From: CAVWSM01 sp963798505
Lineage (GTDB): Bacteria; Actinomycetota; Actinomycetes; Jiangellales; Jiangellaceae
DNA length: 64,000 bases
NCBI GenBank assembly: GCA_963798505.1
Contig: CAWCTX010000009.1
Location: 248,001 to 312,000, forward strand
Direction of reading: 5' to 3'
The notes beneath the pieces are model-generated. The model had not been told where the DNA came from, searched no databases, and was given only the letters and a program-made list of their open reading frames with translations. Both the position numbers and the translations under genes were made by a program. How positions within the stretch are numbered: the stretch's first letter is position 1; the number at the start of each line of letters is the position of its first letter. Shown here piece after piece: positions 35,218-43,552 of the stretch.

Positions 35218-35799
35218 GTGACCGACGTCGTCCTGTTCCATCACGCCCAGGGCCTCACCGACGGCGTGCGAGCATTCGCCGACCAGCTACGGGCCGCAGG
35301 GCACGAGGTCACAGCGCCCGATCTCTATGACGGCGCCACGTTCGACAATCTCCCCGACGGGATGGCCCATGTCCGGAAGATCGGGTTCGACAACATCATC
35401 GAGCGTGGTCGCCTCGCGACCGAGGGCCGCCTCCCTGATGAGCTCGTCTACGCCGGGTTCTCCCTGGGCGTGATGCCGGCCCAGATGCTGGCGCAGACGC
35501 AGCCCGGTGCGAAGGGCGCCCTTCTCTTCTCCGCCGCCCTCCCGGCCACGGAGTTCGGGCCTGAGTGGCCGAAAGGCGTCCCGCTGCAGATCCACGGGAT
35601 GGATGCCGACGAGGAGTTCGTCGCAAGCGGCGACATCGACGCCGCCCGGGAGCTTGTCGACATGGCCGACGACGCAGAGCTGTTCCTCTACCCCGGCGAC
35701 AAGCACCTGTTCGCCGACAGCAGCCTGACCGACTACGACGAGGCCGCTGCGACGTTGCTCATGCAGCGCGTGCTCGCGTTCCTCGATAGGGCCGGCTAG
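35218..35799 (+). CDS. Dienelactone hydrolase family protein
   Basis: A 193-residue alpha/beta hydrolase. VVLFHHAQGLTDGVRAFADQLRAAGHEV is the first strand region and YAGFSLGVMPAQ the nucleophile elbow, where Ser replaces the Cys of classical dienelactone hydrolases. YPGDKHLFADSSL supplies the likely catalytic His. AGGAG is 6 bases before the GTG at 35218. The substrate is unknown. Its TAG stop shares the CTAG with the stop of the convergent STAND gene. Confidence 0.87.
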   Translation: MTDVVLFHHAQGLTDGVRAFADQLRAAGHEVTAPDLYDGATFDNLPDGMAHVRKIGFDNIIERGRLATEGRLPDELVYAGFSLGVMPAQMLAQTQPGAKGALLFSAALPATEFGPEWPKGVPLQIHGMDADEEFVASGDIDAARELVDMADDAELFLYPGDKHLFADSSLTDYDEAAATLLMQRVLAFLDRAG

Positions 35800-38700
35800 C
35801 CGTCGCCATCAGGCCCCGAAAGTGCGGCCGCCCAGCCCTCTGACGACGCCTGGATGAGCGCAGTGATCGACTGCAGAGCCTCGTTGGAGGGCACGTAGAG
35901 CTCCGGATTGGGCGATGCCAACGCCGTGACCGCCGACAGCCCCCGCAACGCGTTCTCGGTGTCGCCGCGGCGCACTGCCGCGAGGCAGGCCTCGAGCGCC
36001 CGGGCAACCGCGACCTCCTGCCCGCCGTCCTCGAGGAAGGCTGCGGCGGCTCGGTCGGCTGCCGCACCGGCTTCGACCGCCTGCCCGTTGAGAACCCGCG
36101 CCCACGTCAGGTTGTAGGCGTTGAAGGCGGCGGGGCGGGGGATCAAGAGTGCAGTGGCCATGTCAAGGCCGGCGGTAAATGCCTTGCAGGCATCACCGGG
36201 AGAGCCGAGCCGAAGATGGCCGAGTCCGGCGACGTTGTGCACGAAGGTGGCGTTGTCTGGTTCCAGGCTGCTCTGTGCGTAGAGCCGTACGCCCTCCTCG
36301 GCTAGCACGATTGCCTCGTCCGGTGCACCGTCGAGGAGCCGTGCCAAGCTCAGCAGGTCGGCGCGAAGTGCACGAAACTTCGGGTCGCCTTCCGGCGCCT
36401 CGAGCGTGGCGAGCGCGTCGGCGGTCACGGCGGCGGCATCGGGATCGCGTGCGTAGATCTGCGCCAGCCCGAGCCGCAGCAGGATCTGGCCGAGCTGGTC
36501 ATCATCCTTCGGGTCGTGGTCGGCTCCCACGGCTGACCGGAACAGCTCCAAGGCAGCTTGGCATCGTTGCACCGCCTCGCTGAATCGCCCGCCACCGCGG
36601 AGGGCATCGCCGTGGACCGCGGCGGCCTCCGCCTGCAGCATCGTCTGACCCGTCGCCGAGAAACCTTCCTGCGCCTCCTCGGCTGCCACGATGGCCGCGG
36701 CGCGCGGACCGATGCGGTGGTGCACGATCGCGCGAGCCAGGGCGTGACTGGCCAGCTCTTCGGAGCCGCTGAGTCCCGGACGTAGCTTCTCGAGCAGGGA
36801 CAGAACCATGGCGCCATGCCCCACCTTGGGGCCGGCACGCGCCACAGCCAGCAGCACCTGGAGGGCGCGGTCGGACTCGCCGGCCCGGATGCGGTGACGA
36901 GCCTCCGCGACCGACGAGTCGACATCGGACCAGGAACGCCACTGGCTCTCGGGCACCGCCCGTCGCCCGTACCAGTCGGCGACCACGCGCGAGACGGCCG
37001 CGAGGGACCAGGCGCCCTCGGCCGGCAGGCCGTCCAGCACGGTCTCGGCGTCGAGCGGGTGCAGTCGGACCCGGCCGGTTGAGCCTTCGATCCCGAGGAC
37101 CCTCGTGCCCACAACGTCGTTGAGCGCCTCGACGTACTCGCCAGTGCCTGGATCGACCGCGCGGCACAGGTCGATCACCACGTCGGCGTCCACGGGCGTC
37201 CCGACGACGGCGACGACCCGCACGACTGCCAGGTGCGTCGGCTCGAGCTCGCTGTAGGTCGTCGAGACCAGCTCGTCGAGCACGGCCGGCAGTGCCCTGA
37301 GCTTGGCCGCGAGCTGCGTTGGTGGCAGCAGGGGGTTGCGGGCGCGGACACCTACCAGGAGCTCCAACGCGCGCGGGATGCCATGCACGGACTCGACCAG
37401 GCCCATCCGCTCCTGCTCGGTCAGGTCCTTCATCCGAGCCTGGCGCAAGGCATCCAGCCGCAGCAACAGCTGTGCGCCGTCAGCCGCCGGGATACCTGAT
37501 TCCATCTCCAGCGGCGCCATCCTCAGCGCGAGCAGTGCCGCCGGGAACAACGGTGGGAGCCGAGACGTCATGAGCACGGTCGGGGAGTGAACAGCGCGCG
37601 CCACCGCGCCGAGGAAGACGAGCAGGTCTGCATCGGTGATCTCACCGGTGCTGTCCTGAAGGTGGTCGACGTCGTCCAGTACCAGCACCCAACGGTGCTC
37701 GGCGAGGGCGTCGAGCACGACGGCGCACTTCTCCCCTGGGCTGTGCCCAGCCGACTCGATGACCGCATAGGTTTCGCGCTTGCGGCTCTCCGGAAGCAGG
37801 CGAGCTGCACTGCCGAGGATGCGTGACAGGTCGAGACGGTTGTTGCCAGTGCGCGAGCTGAGGTAGCAGATCCCGTCGAGGAGTGACCCCGACTCCATCC
37901 CCGCCATCACCTTGGCCACGAGGCCGCTCTTGCCGATACCGCGACGGCCGAACACGGCCACCAGCGAGACCTCGTTGTCGGCGATGATGCGCTGCAGGCG
38001 AGCCCGCAGCTCCACCCGGTCGGTGAACACATCGACAGCAGTGGAGATCCGCTCCCCGACGACGTGTTCTCCGCCCTCCGTCGGGTCGCCGACGCCTGAT
38101 GGTTCCGCCGGCGCGCCATACGAGCCGGGGCCGCCGATCCGACCGCCGTCCGCGGGCTGCAGTGTCTCGTCCTTGACACCCGCCTCGACGAGAGCGGCGC
38201 GGGCGACCTCCGCGGACGGGTCGTCCCAGATGCTCGTCACCGGTTGTGCGACAAGCCGGTCCGGGCCGAAAGCCGCGGGATCGTGGACGACGACGCCGGC
38301 GACGGTCCCGCCGACGAGGACAGCCGAACCCGACATCCCTGCCCATGGCGACCGCCCGTCGGGCAGCGGGCTCGGGGCTGTCGTGGCGGCGTGCAGCGTC
38401 ACCATCCCGCTCTCGAGCCCGGTAAGCGGCGTGAGAAAGCCGAGGACCTCTTCGGAGTCGCGCAGCTCGACTCCGTCGGTCGTCCGGGACTGCGCGAGCG
38501 GGTAGCCGACCACGGTGAAGCCGAAGGCGGTCCGACCGTCGAGCCTCCCGCACATGACCGCGGCAACTGGCGCGGGGGCGGACTGGAGCCGCAGCAGTGC
38601 GATGTCCGGACCTGATCCCGCCTGCCCGCACCACAGCAGCTCCGCGGGCGTCCAGTCGCCGCCGACCGGCTTGACGCCGATCCGCTCCGCGCCCCGGACG

Positions 38701-38843
38701 ACATGCTCCGCCGTGAGAACCAGCCGGTCCGACAGCAGGTAGCCGCTGCCCAACGACCGCCCGGCCCCGACGTGCGCGATGACCTTCAGGAACCGACGGC
38801 GATCGAGAGCGTGCGACTCCCGATCGTCACTCGACGTTGCCAC
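35796..38843 (-). CDS. Trypsin-like protease / STAND NTPase / TPR fusion protein
   Basis: A 1015-residue protein in three parts. Residues about 20-200 form a trypsin-like protease with an apparently intact triad: His47 in TAEHVV, Asp80 in GSGPDIALLRL and Ser171 in GMSGSAV. A linker follows. Residues about 275-520 form a STAND/NB-ARC-like NTPase with Walker A GRRGIGKS (299-306), Walker B VLVLDDVD (386-393), sensor MTSR and GIPRALELL. A winged-helix-like segment and about 350 residues of TPR-like repeats end it. The GTG at 38843 overlaps the trypco2 gene by 17 bases; the frame upstream is noncoding. I infer a sensor ATPase that gates the protease. Confidence 0.85.
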   Translation of the reverse strand: MATSSDDRESHALDRRRFLKVIAHVGAGRSLGSGYLLSDRLVLTAEHVVRGAERIGVKPVGGDWTPAELLWCGQAGSGPDIALLRLQSAPAPVAAVMCGRLDGRTAFGFTVVGYPLAQSRTTDGVELRDSEEVLGFLTPLTGLESGMVTLHAATTAPSPLPDGRSPWAGMSGSAVLVGGTVAGVVVHDPAAFGPDRLVAQPVTSIWDDPSAEVARAALVEAGVKDETLQPADGGRIGGPGSYGAPAEPSGVGDPTEGGEHVVGERISTAVDVFTDRVELRARLQRIIADNEVSLVAVFGRRGIGKSGLVAKVMAGMESGSLLDGICYLSSRTGNNRLDLSRILGSAARLLPESRKRETYAVIESAGHSPGEKCAVVLDALAEHRWVLVLDDVDHLQDSTGEITDADLLVFLGAVARAVHSPTVLMTSRLPPLFPAALLALRMAPLEMESGIPAADGAQLLLRLDALRQARMKDLTEQERMGLVESVHGIPRALELLVGVRARNPLLPPTQLAAKLRALPAVLDELVSTTYSELEPTHLAVVRVVAVVGTPVDADVVIDLCRAVDPGTGEYVEALNDVVGTRVLGIEGSTGRVRLHPLDAETVLDGLPAEGAWSLAAVSRVVADWYGRRAVPESQWRSWSDVDSSVAEARHRIRAGESDRALQVLLAVARAGPKVGHGAMVLSLLEKLRPGLSGSEELASHALARAIVHHRIGPRAAAIVAAEEAQEGFSATGQTMLQAEAAAVHGDALRGGGRFSEAVQRCQAALELFRSAVGADHDPKDDDQLGQILLRLGLAQIYARDPDAAAVTADALATLEAPEGDPKFRALRADLLSLARLLDGAPDEAIVLAEEGVRLYAQSSLEPDNATFVHNVAGLGHLRLGSPGDACKAFTAGLDMATALLIPRPAAFNAYNLTWARVLNGQAVEAGAAADRAAAAFLEDGGQEVAVARALEACLAAVRRGDTENALRGLSAVTALASPNPELYVPSNEALQSITALIQASSEGWAAALSGPDGDG

Positions 38844-39180
38844 CGAGCGATGCCGAGTCCGGAGCCGTCGACTGACCGGCTTGACCGTGGTCCGACACGC
38901 GCACGTCGCCACCGACGGCGGTGACCGGCGTGAGCTGGACTCGAACGATGTGCGAGGTCGTCGACGTGCGCTCGCCACCACCCTTGGCGCTGACGACCCA
39001 CACCTGGATGCCGCCTTCACCGCGAACGGCGGTCGCCATCTCGACCCGCAGCTCGAGATCGATGCTCCCCAGCCTGAACTGCACGGACTCCCCGCGACCG
39101 CGCTCCTGCGCGTCCTGAAGCTCGCGGCGCACGGCATCGATCGCATCGGCCAGGCCGAGCGGGCGGACTTCTTCACTCAT
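38827..39180 (-). CDS. Trypsin co-occurring domain 2 (trypco2) protein
   Basis: A 117-residue soluble protein matching the trypco2 family: LGLADAIDAVRRELQDAQERG, then SVQFRLGSIDLELRVEM, a basic WVVSAKGGGERTST loop and HIVRVQLTP. The fold is a small alpha/beta domain. The family was predicted by comparative genomics to associate with trypsin-STAND proteins and may be the substrate or scaffold of the protease. The last residues form a polar tail (DHGQAGQSTAPDSASLGGNVE). It overlaps the trypsin-STAND gene, as expected for a stoichiometric pair. Confidence 0.88.
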   Translation of the reverse strand: MSEEVRPLGLADAIDAVRRELQDAQERGRGESVQFRLGSIDLELRVEMATAVRGEGGIQVWVVSAKGGGERTSTTSHIVRVQLTPVTAVGGDVRVSDHGQAGQSTAPDSASLGGNVE

Positions 39181-39270
39181 GACCGACCCCCCAAGGATCC
39201 GATCGTGTCACCATTGTGCGCGCCCGGCGACGTGGACCGAGGCGAATCTGCCCAGAGGCGGCGGGGCCAG

Positions 39271-39915
39271 TCAGCCCTGACTAGGGCCGACGTTGTCGCT
39301 GACCCAGTCGACGAGCGGGCGCATGTCCCGCCACGCGGTGCGTACCTTGTCGGCGGCTTTGGGAGTGGACAACCAAGCCGGGCTGCCGTACGACTTCTCG
39401 ACGGTGAGCGTCTTGTGGCGCAGCAGCTCGATCCGCGGATGATCGTCGGCGTACCCGCGCGGTCGCGTCTTGAGCCGGTCGCCGCCGACGTCGTACTTGC
39501 CAGCCCGCAAGGCCTTGATGATCCGTACGAGCTGGGTCCCGCGAACGTCCTCGTCGACGCTCTCCCGGAACCGCGTGACCTGCGCCGAGTCGTGCGCGTG
39601 AAACCCAGCGGCGACGAACAGCCCCGCAGCGTCGACGTGGACGTAGTAGCCGATGCCCGGAACAACCTCAGCGAAAGCGCCCTGGTGCGTCTTGTACGGG
39701 CTCTTGTCCTTGCTGAACCGCAGGTCGCGATAGGGCCGGAACAGCGCGCAGGTGCCGAACTCGGGCTCCAGCTCGGCGGCCAGGGCGACCATCGGGGCGC
39801 GGACCGACTCCTCGTAGCGGTCCTTGTTGGCATTCCAGAACGTGCGCGAGTTGTCGGCCGAGAGCTCCTCGAAGAAGTCGAGGGCGTCGATCGGAACGCC
39901 CTTGAACGCCGTCAT
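39271..39915 (-). CDS. DUF2461 family protein
   Basis: A 214-residue member of DUF2461 (TIGR02453). NSRTFWNANKDRYEESVRAPM, FRPYRDLRFSKDKSPYKTHQGAF and YYVHVDAAGLFVAAGFHAHD are the conserved segments. The function is unknown; the fold is predicted to be a small alpha/beta enzyme-like domain. Its ATG overlaps the stop of hemB (ATGA), so it is the distal gene of the haem operon, and it is followed after 90 bases by trypco2 on the same strand. Confidence 0.88.
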   Translation of the reverse strand: MTAFKGVPIDALDFFEELSADNSRTFWNANKDRYEESVRAPMVALAAELEPEFGTCALFRPYRDLRFSKDKSPYKTHQGAFAEVVPGIGYYVHVDAAGLFVAAGFHAHDSAQVTRFRESVDEDVRGTQLVRIIKALRAGKYDVGGDRLKTRPRGYADDHPRIELLRHKTLTVEKSYGSPAWLSTPKAADKVRTAWRDMRPLVDWVSDNVGPSQG

Positions 39916-40886
39916 CGCAGACGCCGCGCGGCCTCGACCGCCCAGTAGGTGAGCACGACGTCGGCGCCGGCACGTCGGATCGACGTCAGGGTCTCCACGA
40001 TCGCTCGGTCACGGTCGACCCAACCGTTGGCCGCGGCGGCCTCGACCATGGCGTACTCGCCGGAGACCTGGTAGGCCGCGACCGGCACGTCGACCGCCGC
40101 GCGCACGGCGGCGAGGATGTCGAGATAGGCCATCGCCGGCTTGACCATGACCAGGTCGGCGCCCTCCTCGATGTCCAGCCGCACCTCGCGCAGCGCCTCC
40201 ACCGAGTTGGCGGGGTCCTGCTGATACGTCTTGCGGTCGCCGGTCAGTGACGACGCCACCGCCTCGCGGAACGGGCCGTAGAACGCCGACGCGTACTTCG
40301 CGGAGTAGGCCAGGATCGACACGTCGGCATGGCCGGCACCGTCGAGCGCGTCGCGGATCGCGCCGACCTGGCCGTCCATCATGCCGCTGGGCCCGACGAT
40401 GTGGACCCCGGATTCGGCCTGGGCCACAGCCATCCGGCCGTAGGCCTCGAGCGTCGCGTCGTTGTCGACCGTGCCGTCAGGGGCGAGCACCCCACAGTGT
40501 CCGTGGTCGGTGAACTCGTCGAGACAGAGGTCGCCCATCACGACGGTCGCGTCGCCGACCTCGGCGACGACGTCGCGGATGGCGACGTTGAGGATCCCGT
40601 CGGGGTCAAGGCCTCCGCTGCCGGTGGCGTCCTTGCGCTCCGGGACACCGAAGAGCATGAGCCCGCCGACGCCCGCCTCGACCGCTTCGACGGCCGCCTT
40701 GCGCAGGGTGTCCCGGGTGTGCTGGACGACGCCGGGCATCGACCGGATGGGGACCGGCTCGGCCGCGTTCTCCCGTACGAACAACGGCAGCACCAGGTGC
40801 CGCGGCTCGAGCGTCGTCTCCGCGACGAGTCTGCGCAACGCGGGTGTGCGGCGCAGCCGGCGTGGCCGCTCGACCGGAAATCCCAT
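39912..40886 (-). CDS. hemB: Delta-aminolevulinic acid dehydratase (porphobilinogen synthase)
   Basis: A 324-residue enzyme joining two 5-aminolevulinate molecules into porphobilinogen. DLCLDEFTDHGHCG is the cysteine-type zinc site, SILAYSAKYASAFYGPFR holds the first active lysine and DLVMVKPAMAYLD the Schiff-base lysine. GGAAGGGG lies upstream of the ATG at 40886 (and of the alternative GTG at 40889). A 30-bp hairpin separates it from hemD. The other junctions of the haem operon overlap, so this gap is unusual. Confidence 0.95.
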   Translation of the reverse strand: MGFPVERPRRLRRTPALRRLVAETTLEPRHLVLPLFVRENAAEPVPIRSMPGVVQHTRDTLRKAAVEAVEAGVGGLMLFGVPERKDATGSGGLDPDGILNVAIRDVVAEVGDATVVMGDLCLDEFTDHGHCGVLAPDGTVDNDATLEAYGRMAVAQAESGVHIVGPSGMMDGQVGAIRDALDGAGHADVSILAYSAKYASAFYGPFREAVASSLTGDRKTYQQDPANSVEALREVRLDIEEGADLVMVKPAMAYLDILAAVRAAVDVPVAAYQVSGEYAMVEAAAANGWVDRDRAIVETLTSIRRAGADVVLTYWAVEAARRLR

Positions 40887-40906
40887 CACGAACAACCCCT
40901 TCCACC

Positions 40907-40973
40907 CGTGTTGATCATGGCGAAGGTGTGATCATTCGGCAGGAATGATCACGTCTTCGCCATGATCAACACG
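40907..40973. promoter_or_regulatory. Thirty-bp intergenic hairpin between hemD and hemB
   Basis: Arms 40907-40936 and 40944-40973 pair over 30 bases with two G-T wobbles and a 7-base loop (CGGCAGG). Three GATCA-type blocks recur in the arms. It fills the 99-base hemD-hemB gap and ends about 10 bases before the hemB ribosome binding site. There is no T-run, so simple intrinsic termination is unlikely. Confidence 0.75.
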
Positions 40974-40985
40974 AAATTGGCTCCC

Positions 40986-42599
40986 TCAGGTCGCCTTGCG
41001 CCGTGCGGCGGCCCGCTTCTTCTCCGACGGTCGGGTGACCGGCTCGCCGGCCTCGACGAACGCGGCGCGACGTGCGGCGCCGAACTCGGCCAGGGCGCGC
41101 GACAGCGTCTCCACAGACGGCGTCTCGGCCATCACGTCGACACGCAGCCCGTGCTCCTCCGCCGTCTTGGCGGTCTGCGGGCCGATGCAGGCCACCACCG
41201 TCGCGGCGTGCGGCTTGCCCGCGATGCCGACCAGGTTGCGCACCGTGGACGACGACGTGAAGACGACGGCGTCGAACTTGCCGGCCTTGATGGCCTCGCG
41301 CGTGTCGGCCGGCGGCGGTGCCGCGCGGACGGTGCGGTAGGCAGTGACGTCGTCGACCTCCCACCCCAGCTCGACCAGCCCGGCCACCAGCGTCTCGGTG
41401 GCGATGTCGGCGCGGGGCAGGAAGACCCGGTTGATCGGGTCGAGCACCTCGTCGAACGGCGGCCAGTCCTCGAGAAGACCACGTGCGGACTGCTCGCCCT
41501 GCGGAATCAGGTCAGGGTTGATGCCCAGCCGACGCAGTGCGGCCGCGGTCTGCTCGCCGACGGCCGCGATCTTCAGGCCGGAGAACGCACGGGCGTCAAG
41601 GCCGTACTCCTCGAACTTCTCCCGCACCGCACGCACCGCGTTGACGGAGGTGAACGCGATCCACTCGTAGCGGCCTTCCACCAGGCCGCGGATCGCCTTC
41701 TCCATCTGCTGCGGGTTGCGCGGCGGCTCCACCGAGATGGTCGGGACCTCCTCGGGCGTGGCGCCGTACGAGCGGAGTTGCTGCGACAGCAATCCGGCCT
41801 GCTCCTTGGTGCGGGGCACGAGGACCCGCCAGCCGAACAGCGGCTTGCTCTCGAACCAGGACAGCGCCTCGCGCTGCGTCACCACGGTGCCGACGACTGA
41901 CACAGCGGGGCCCTCGAACTTGGCCGACCGCAGATCGCGGGCGATCTGGCCCAGGGTCGAGGTGAGCGTGCGCTGCGCGGTGGTGCTGCCGTCGACGGTC
42001 ACCGCCACAGGCGTGTCCGCGGGGCGGTCGGCCGCGACGAGGGCCTTGGCCCAGTCGGCAACCTCGTCGACCGTGCCCAGCACGACCAGCGTGGTCGCCG
42101 GGTCGGTGCACTGCGACCAGTCGGGCGTCGCGTTGGTGCTCACGATCCGAACATCGCGCGCGGACTGCGTGGTGAGAGGCACGCCGGCCATCGTCGGGAC
42201 CGCGGAGAACTGCGTCACACCGGGCACGACCTCGAACGTCACGCCGGCCTTGACGCAAGCCATGGCCTCCTCGGCGAAGCCGTTGAACGCGCCGGGGTCG
42301 CCGTCGACGAGCCGCACGACCTTGGCGCCGCGCTTGGCTGCCTGGGCAGCCAGCTTGGTACGCGAGGCTCGCGCGAGCGGCTGGCCCTCAGCGTCGACCG
42401 AACCATCGACCAGCTCGACGTCGGCGGGCGCGAGCGCGAGCAGCTGCTCGCGTGGCGAGTCGACGATCAGCACCTCGGCGGCCGCGAGTGCCTCGACGGC
42501 ACGCACGGTGAGCAGACCGGGGTCGCCCGGACCCGTCCCGACGAAGGTGACAGAGCCGAGCTGCTTGGCAGCGCGGGACTTGGTGGACTTGGTCGTCAC
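40986..42599 (-). CDS. hemD: Uroporphyrinogen-III C-methyltransferase / synthase fusion
   Basis: A 537-residue two-domain protein. Residues about 12-255 are an SAM uroporphyrinogen methyltransferase (CobA-like) domain with VGTGPGDPGLLTVRA and PGVTQFSAVP. From about 280 to 505 comes the uroporphyrinogen-III synthase domain (WRVLVPRTKEQAGLLSQQL, IAFTSVNAVRAV, VVFTSSSTVRNL). The end is a basic tail of Lys and Arg. In the methyltransferase domain the usual HGD is replaced by VDGDPGAF, and activity is uncertain. The fusion is common in actinobacteria. GGAGG is 7 bases before the GTG, which overlaps the hemC stop. Confidence 0.93.
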   Translation of the reverse strand: MTTKSTKSRAAKQLGSVTFVGTGPGDPGLLTVRAVEALAAAEVLIVDSPREQLLALAPADVELVDGSVDAEGQPLARASRTKLAAQAAKRGAKVVRLVDGDPGAFNGFAEEAMACVKAGVTFEVVPGVTQFSAVPTMAGVPLTTQSARDVRIVSTNATPDWSQCTDPATTLVVLGTVDEVADWAKALVAADRPADTPVAVTVDGSTTAQRTLTSTLGQIARDLRSAKFEGPAVSVVGTVVTQREALSWFESKPLFGWRVLVPRTKEQAGLLSQQLRSYGATPEEVPTISVEPPRNPQQMEKAIRGLVEGRYEWIAFTSVNAVRAVREKFEEYGLDARAFSGLKIAAVGEQTAAALRRLGINPDLIPQGEQSARGLLEDWPPFDEVLDPINRVFLPRADIATETLVAGLVELGWEVDDVTAYRTVRAAPPPADTREAIKAGKFDAVVFTSSSTVRNLVGIAGKPHAATVVACIGPQTAKTAEEHGLRVDVMAETPSVETLSRALAEFGAARRAAFVEAGEPVTRPSEKKRAAARRKAT

Positions 42600-43552
42600 G
42601 AGACGGCCTCCTTGTGGGGCCCCCGGGCGGGGGCCGTGACCAGGCCATCGGCGCCCTCGTCGAGCAGGTCGGTCGCCAGGCGGCGGCCCACCTCCTGCGC
42701 CTCGACGAGGGGTCCGGTGGCGGACTTGCGAATAGTTGCCGAACCGTCGTCGGCAGCTACGACGGCGTGCAGGGACAGAGTGGGCTCGGGGTCGTGGACG
42801 ATCTCGGCGTAGGCGCCGACGGGCGCCGTGCACCCGGCCTCCAGCGTGGCCAGCAGGGTTCGCTCGGCCAGGACGGCGGCACGGGTCTCGGCGTGGTCGA
42901 GTGCTGCGGCGAGCTCGCCGATGAAGGGGCTCCCGGCGGGTGTCTCGACCGCGAGGGCGCCCTGGCCCGGCGCGGGCAGCATCAGGTGCGGGTCGATCAC
43001 CTCGGTCACCGCATCCAGCCGGCCCAGCCTGGCGAGCCCGGCGCGGGCCAGCACGACGCCGTCCACCTTCCCGTCGGCGACGAGGCCGAGGCGGGTGTCG
43101 ACGTTGCCGCGGATCGGACGCACCTCGAGCCCGAAGCCCAGTGCCCGCAGCTGGGCGGCCCGGCGCGGTGACCCGGTGCCGATGACCGACCCCGCGGGCA
43201 GCTGGTTGAGGGCGAGCCCGTCACGGGCGCACAGGACGTCGCGCGGATCCTCGCGTACGGGGACGGCGGCGAGGGCGAGACCGGCGGCCTCACCCGTCGG
43301 TAGGTCCTTGAGCGAGTGCACGGCGAGGTCGATCTCGCCCGCGAGCAGGGCCTCCCGAAGGGCGCTGACGAACACTCCCGTGCCACCGATCTGCGCCAGG
43401 TGGCCTTGGTTGACGTCGCCCTCGGTGGTGATCTCGACGAGTTCGACGGCCCGGCCCGTCGCGGCCGTGATGCGCTGTGCGACCCAGGTCGACTGCGCCA
43501 TCGCGAGGCGGCTGCGTCGGGTGCCCAACCGCAAGCTGTTCTGCATGGTCAC
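42596..43552 (-). CDS. hemC: Hydroxymethylbilane synthase (porphobilinogen deaminase)
   Basis: A 318-residue enzyme that joins four porphobilinogens into hydroxymethylbilane. LRLGTRRSRLAMAQ begins the fold, HSLKDLPT is the substrate-binding loop and Cys241 in LEAGCTAPVG is the dipyrromethane cofactor attachment residue. GGAGG lies 6 bases before the GTG at 43552, which overlaps the hemA stop (GTGA). It is the third gene of rex-hemA-hemC-hemD. Confidence 0.95.
   Translation of the reverse strand: MTMQNSLRLGTRRSRLAMAQSTWVAQRITAATGRAVELVEITTEGDVNQGHLAQIGGTGVFVSALREALLAGEIDLAVHSLKDLPTGEAAGLALAAVPVREDPRDVLCARDGLALNQLPAGSVIGTGSPRRAAQLRALGFGLEVRPIRGNVDTRLGLVADGKVDGVVLARAGLARLGRLDAVTEVIDPHLMLPAPGQGALAVETPAGSPFIGELAAALDHAETRAAVLAERTLLATLEAGCTAPVGAYAEIVHDPEPTLSLHAVVAADDGSATIRKSATGPLVEAQEVGRRLATDLLDEGADGLVTAPARGPHKEAVS

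Noticed and set aside
35796..38843. A simple HtrA-type housekeeping protease
   Set aside because: There is no signal peptide or PDZ domain, and the protease is fused to a STAND NTPase and TPRs, which fits signalling or conflict proteins better.
38844..39176. N-terminal extension of the trypsin-STAND frame through the trypco2 gene
   Set aside because: The extension is Arg/Ser-rich without motifs, and the other frame codes the conserved trypco2 domain. A GTG at 38843 gives a start just before the protease domain.
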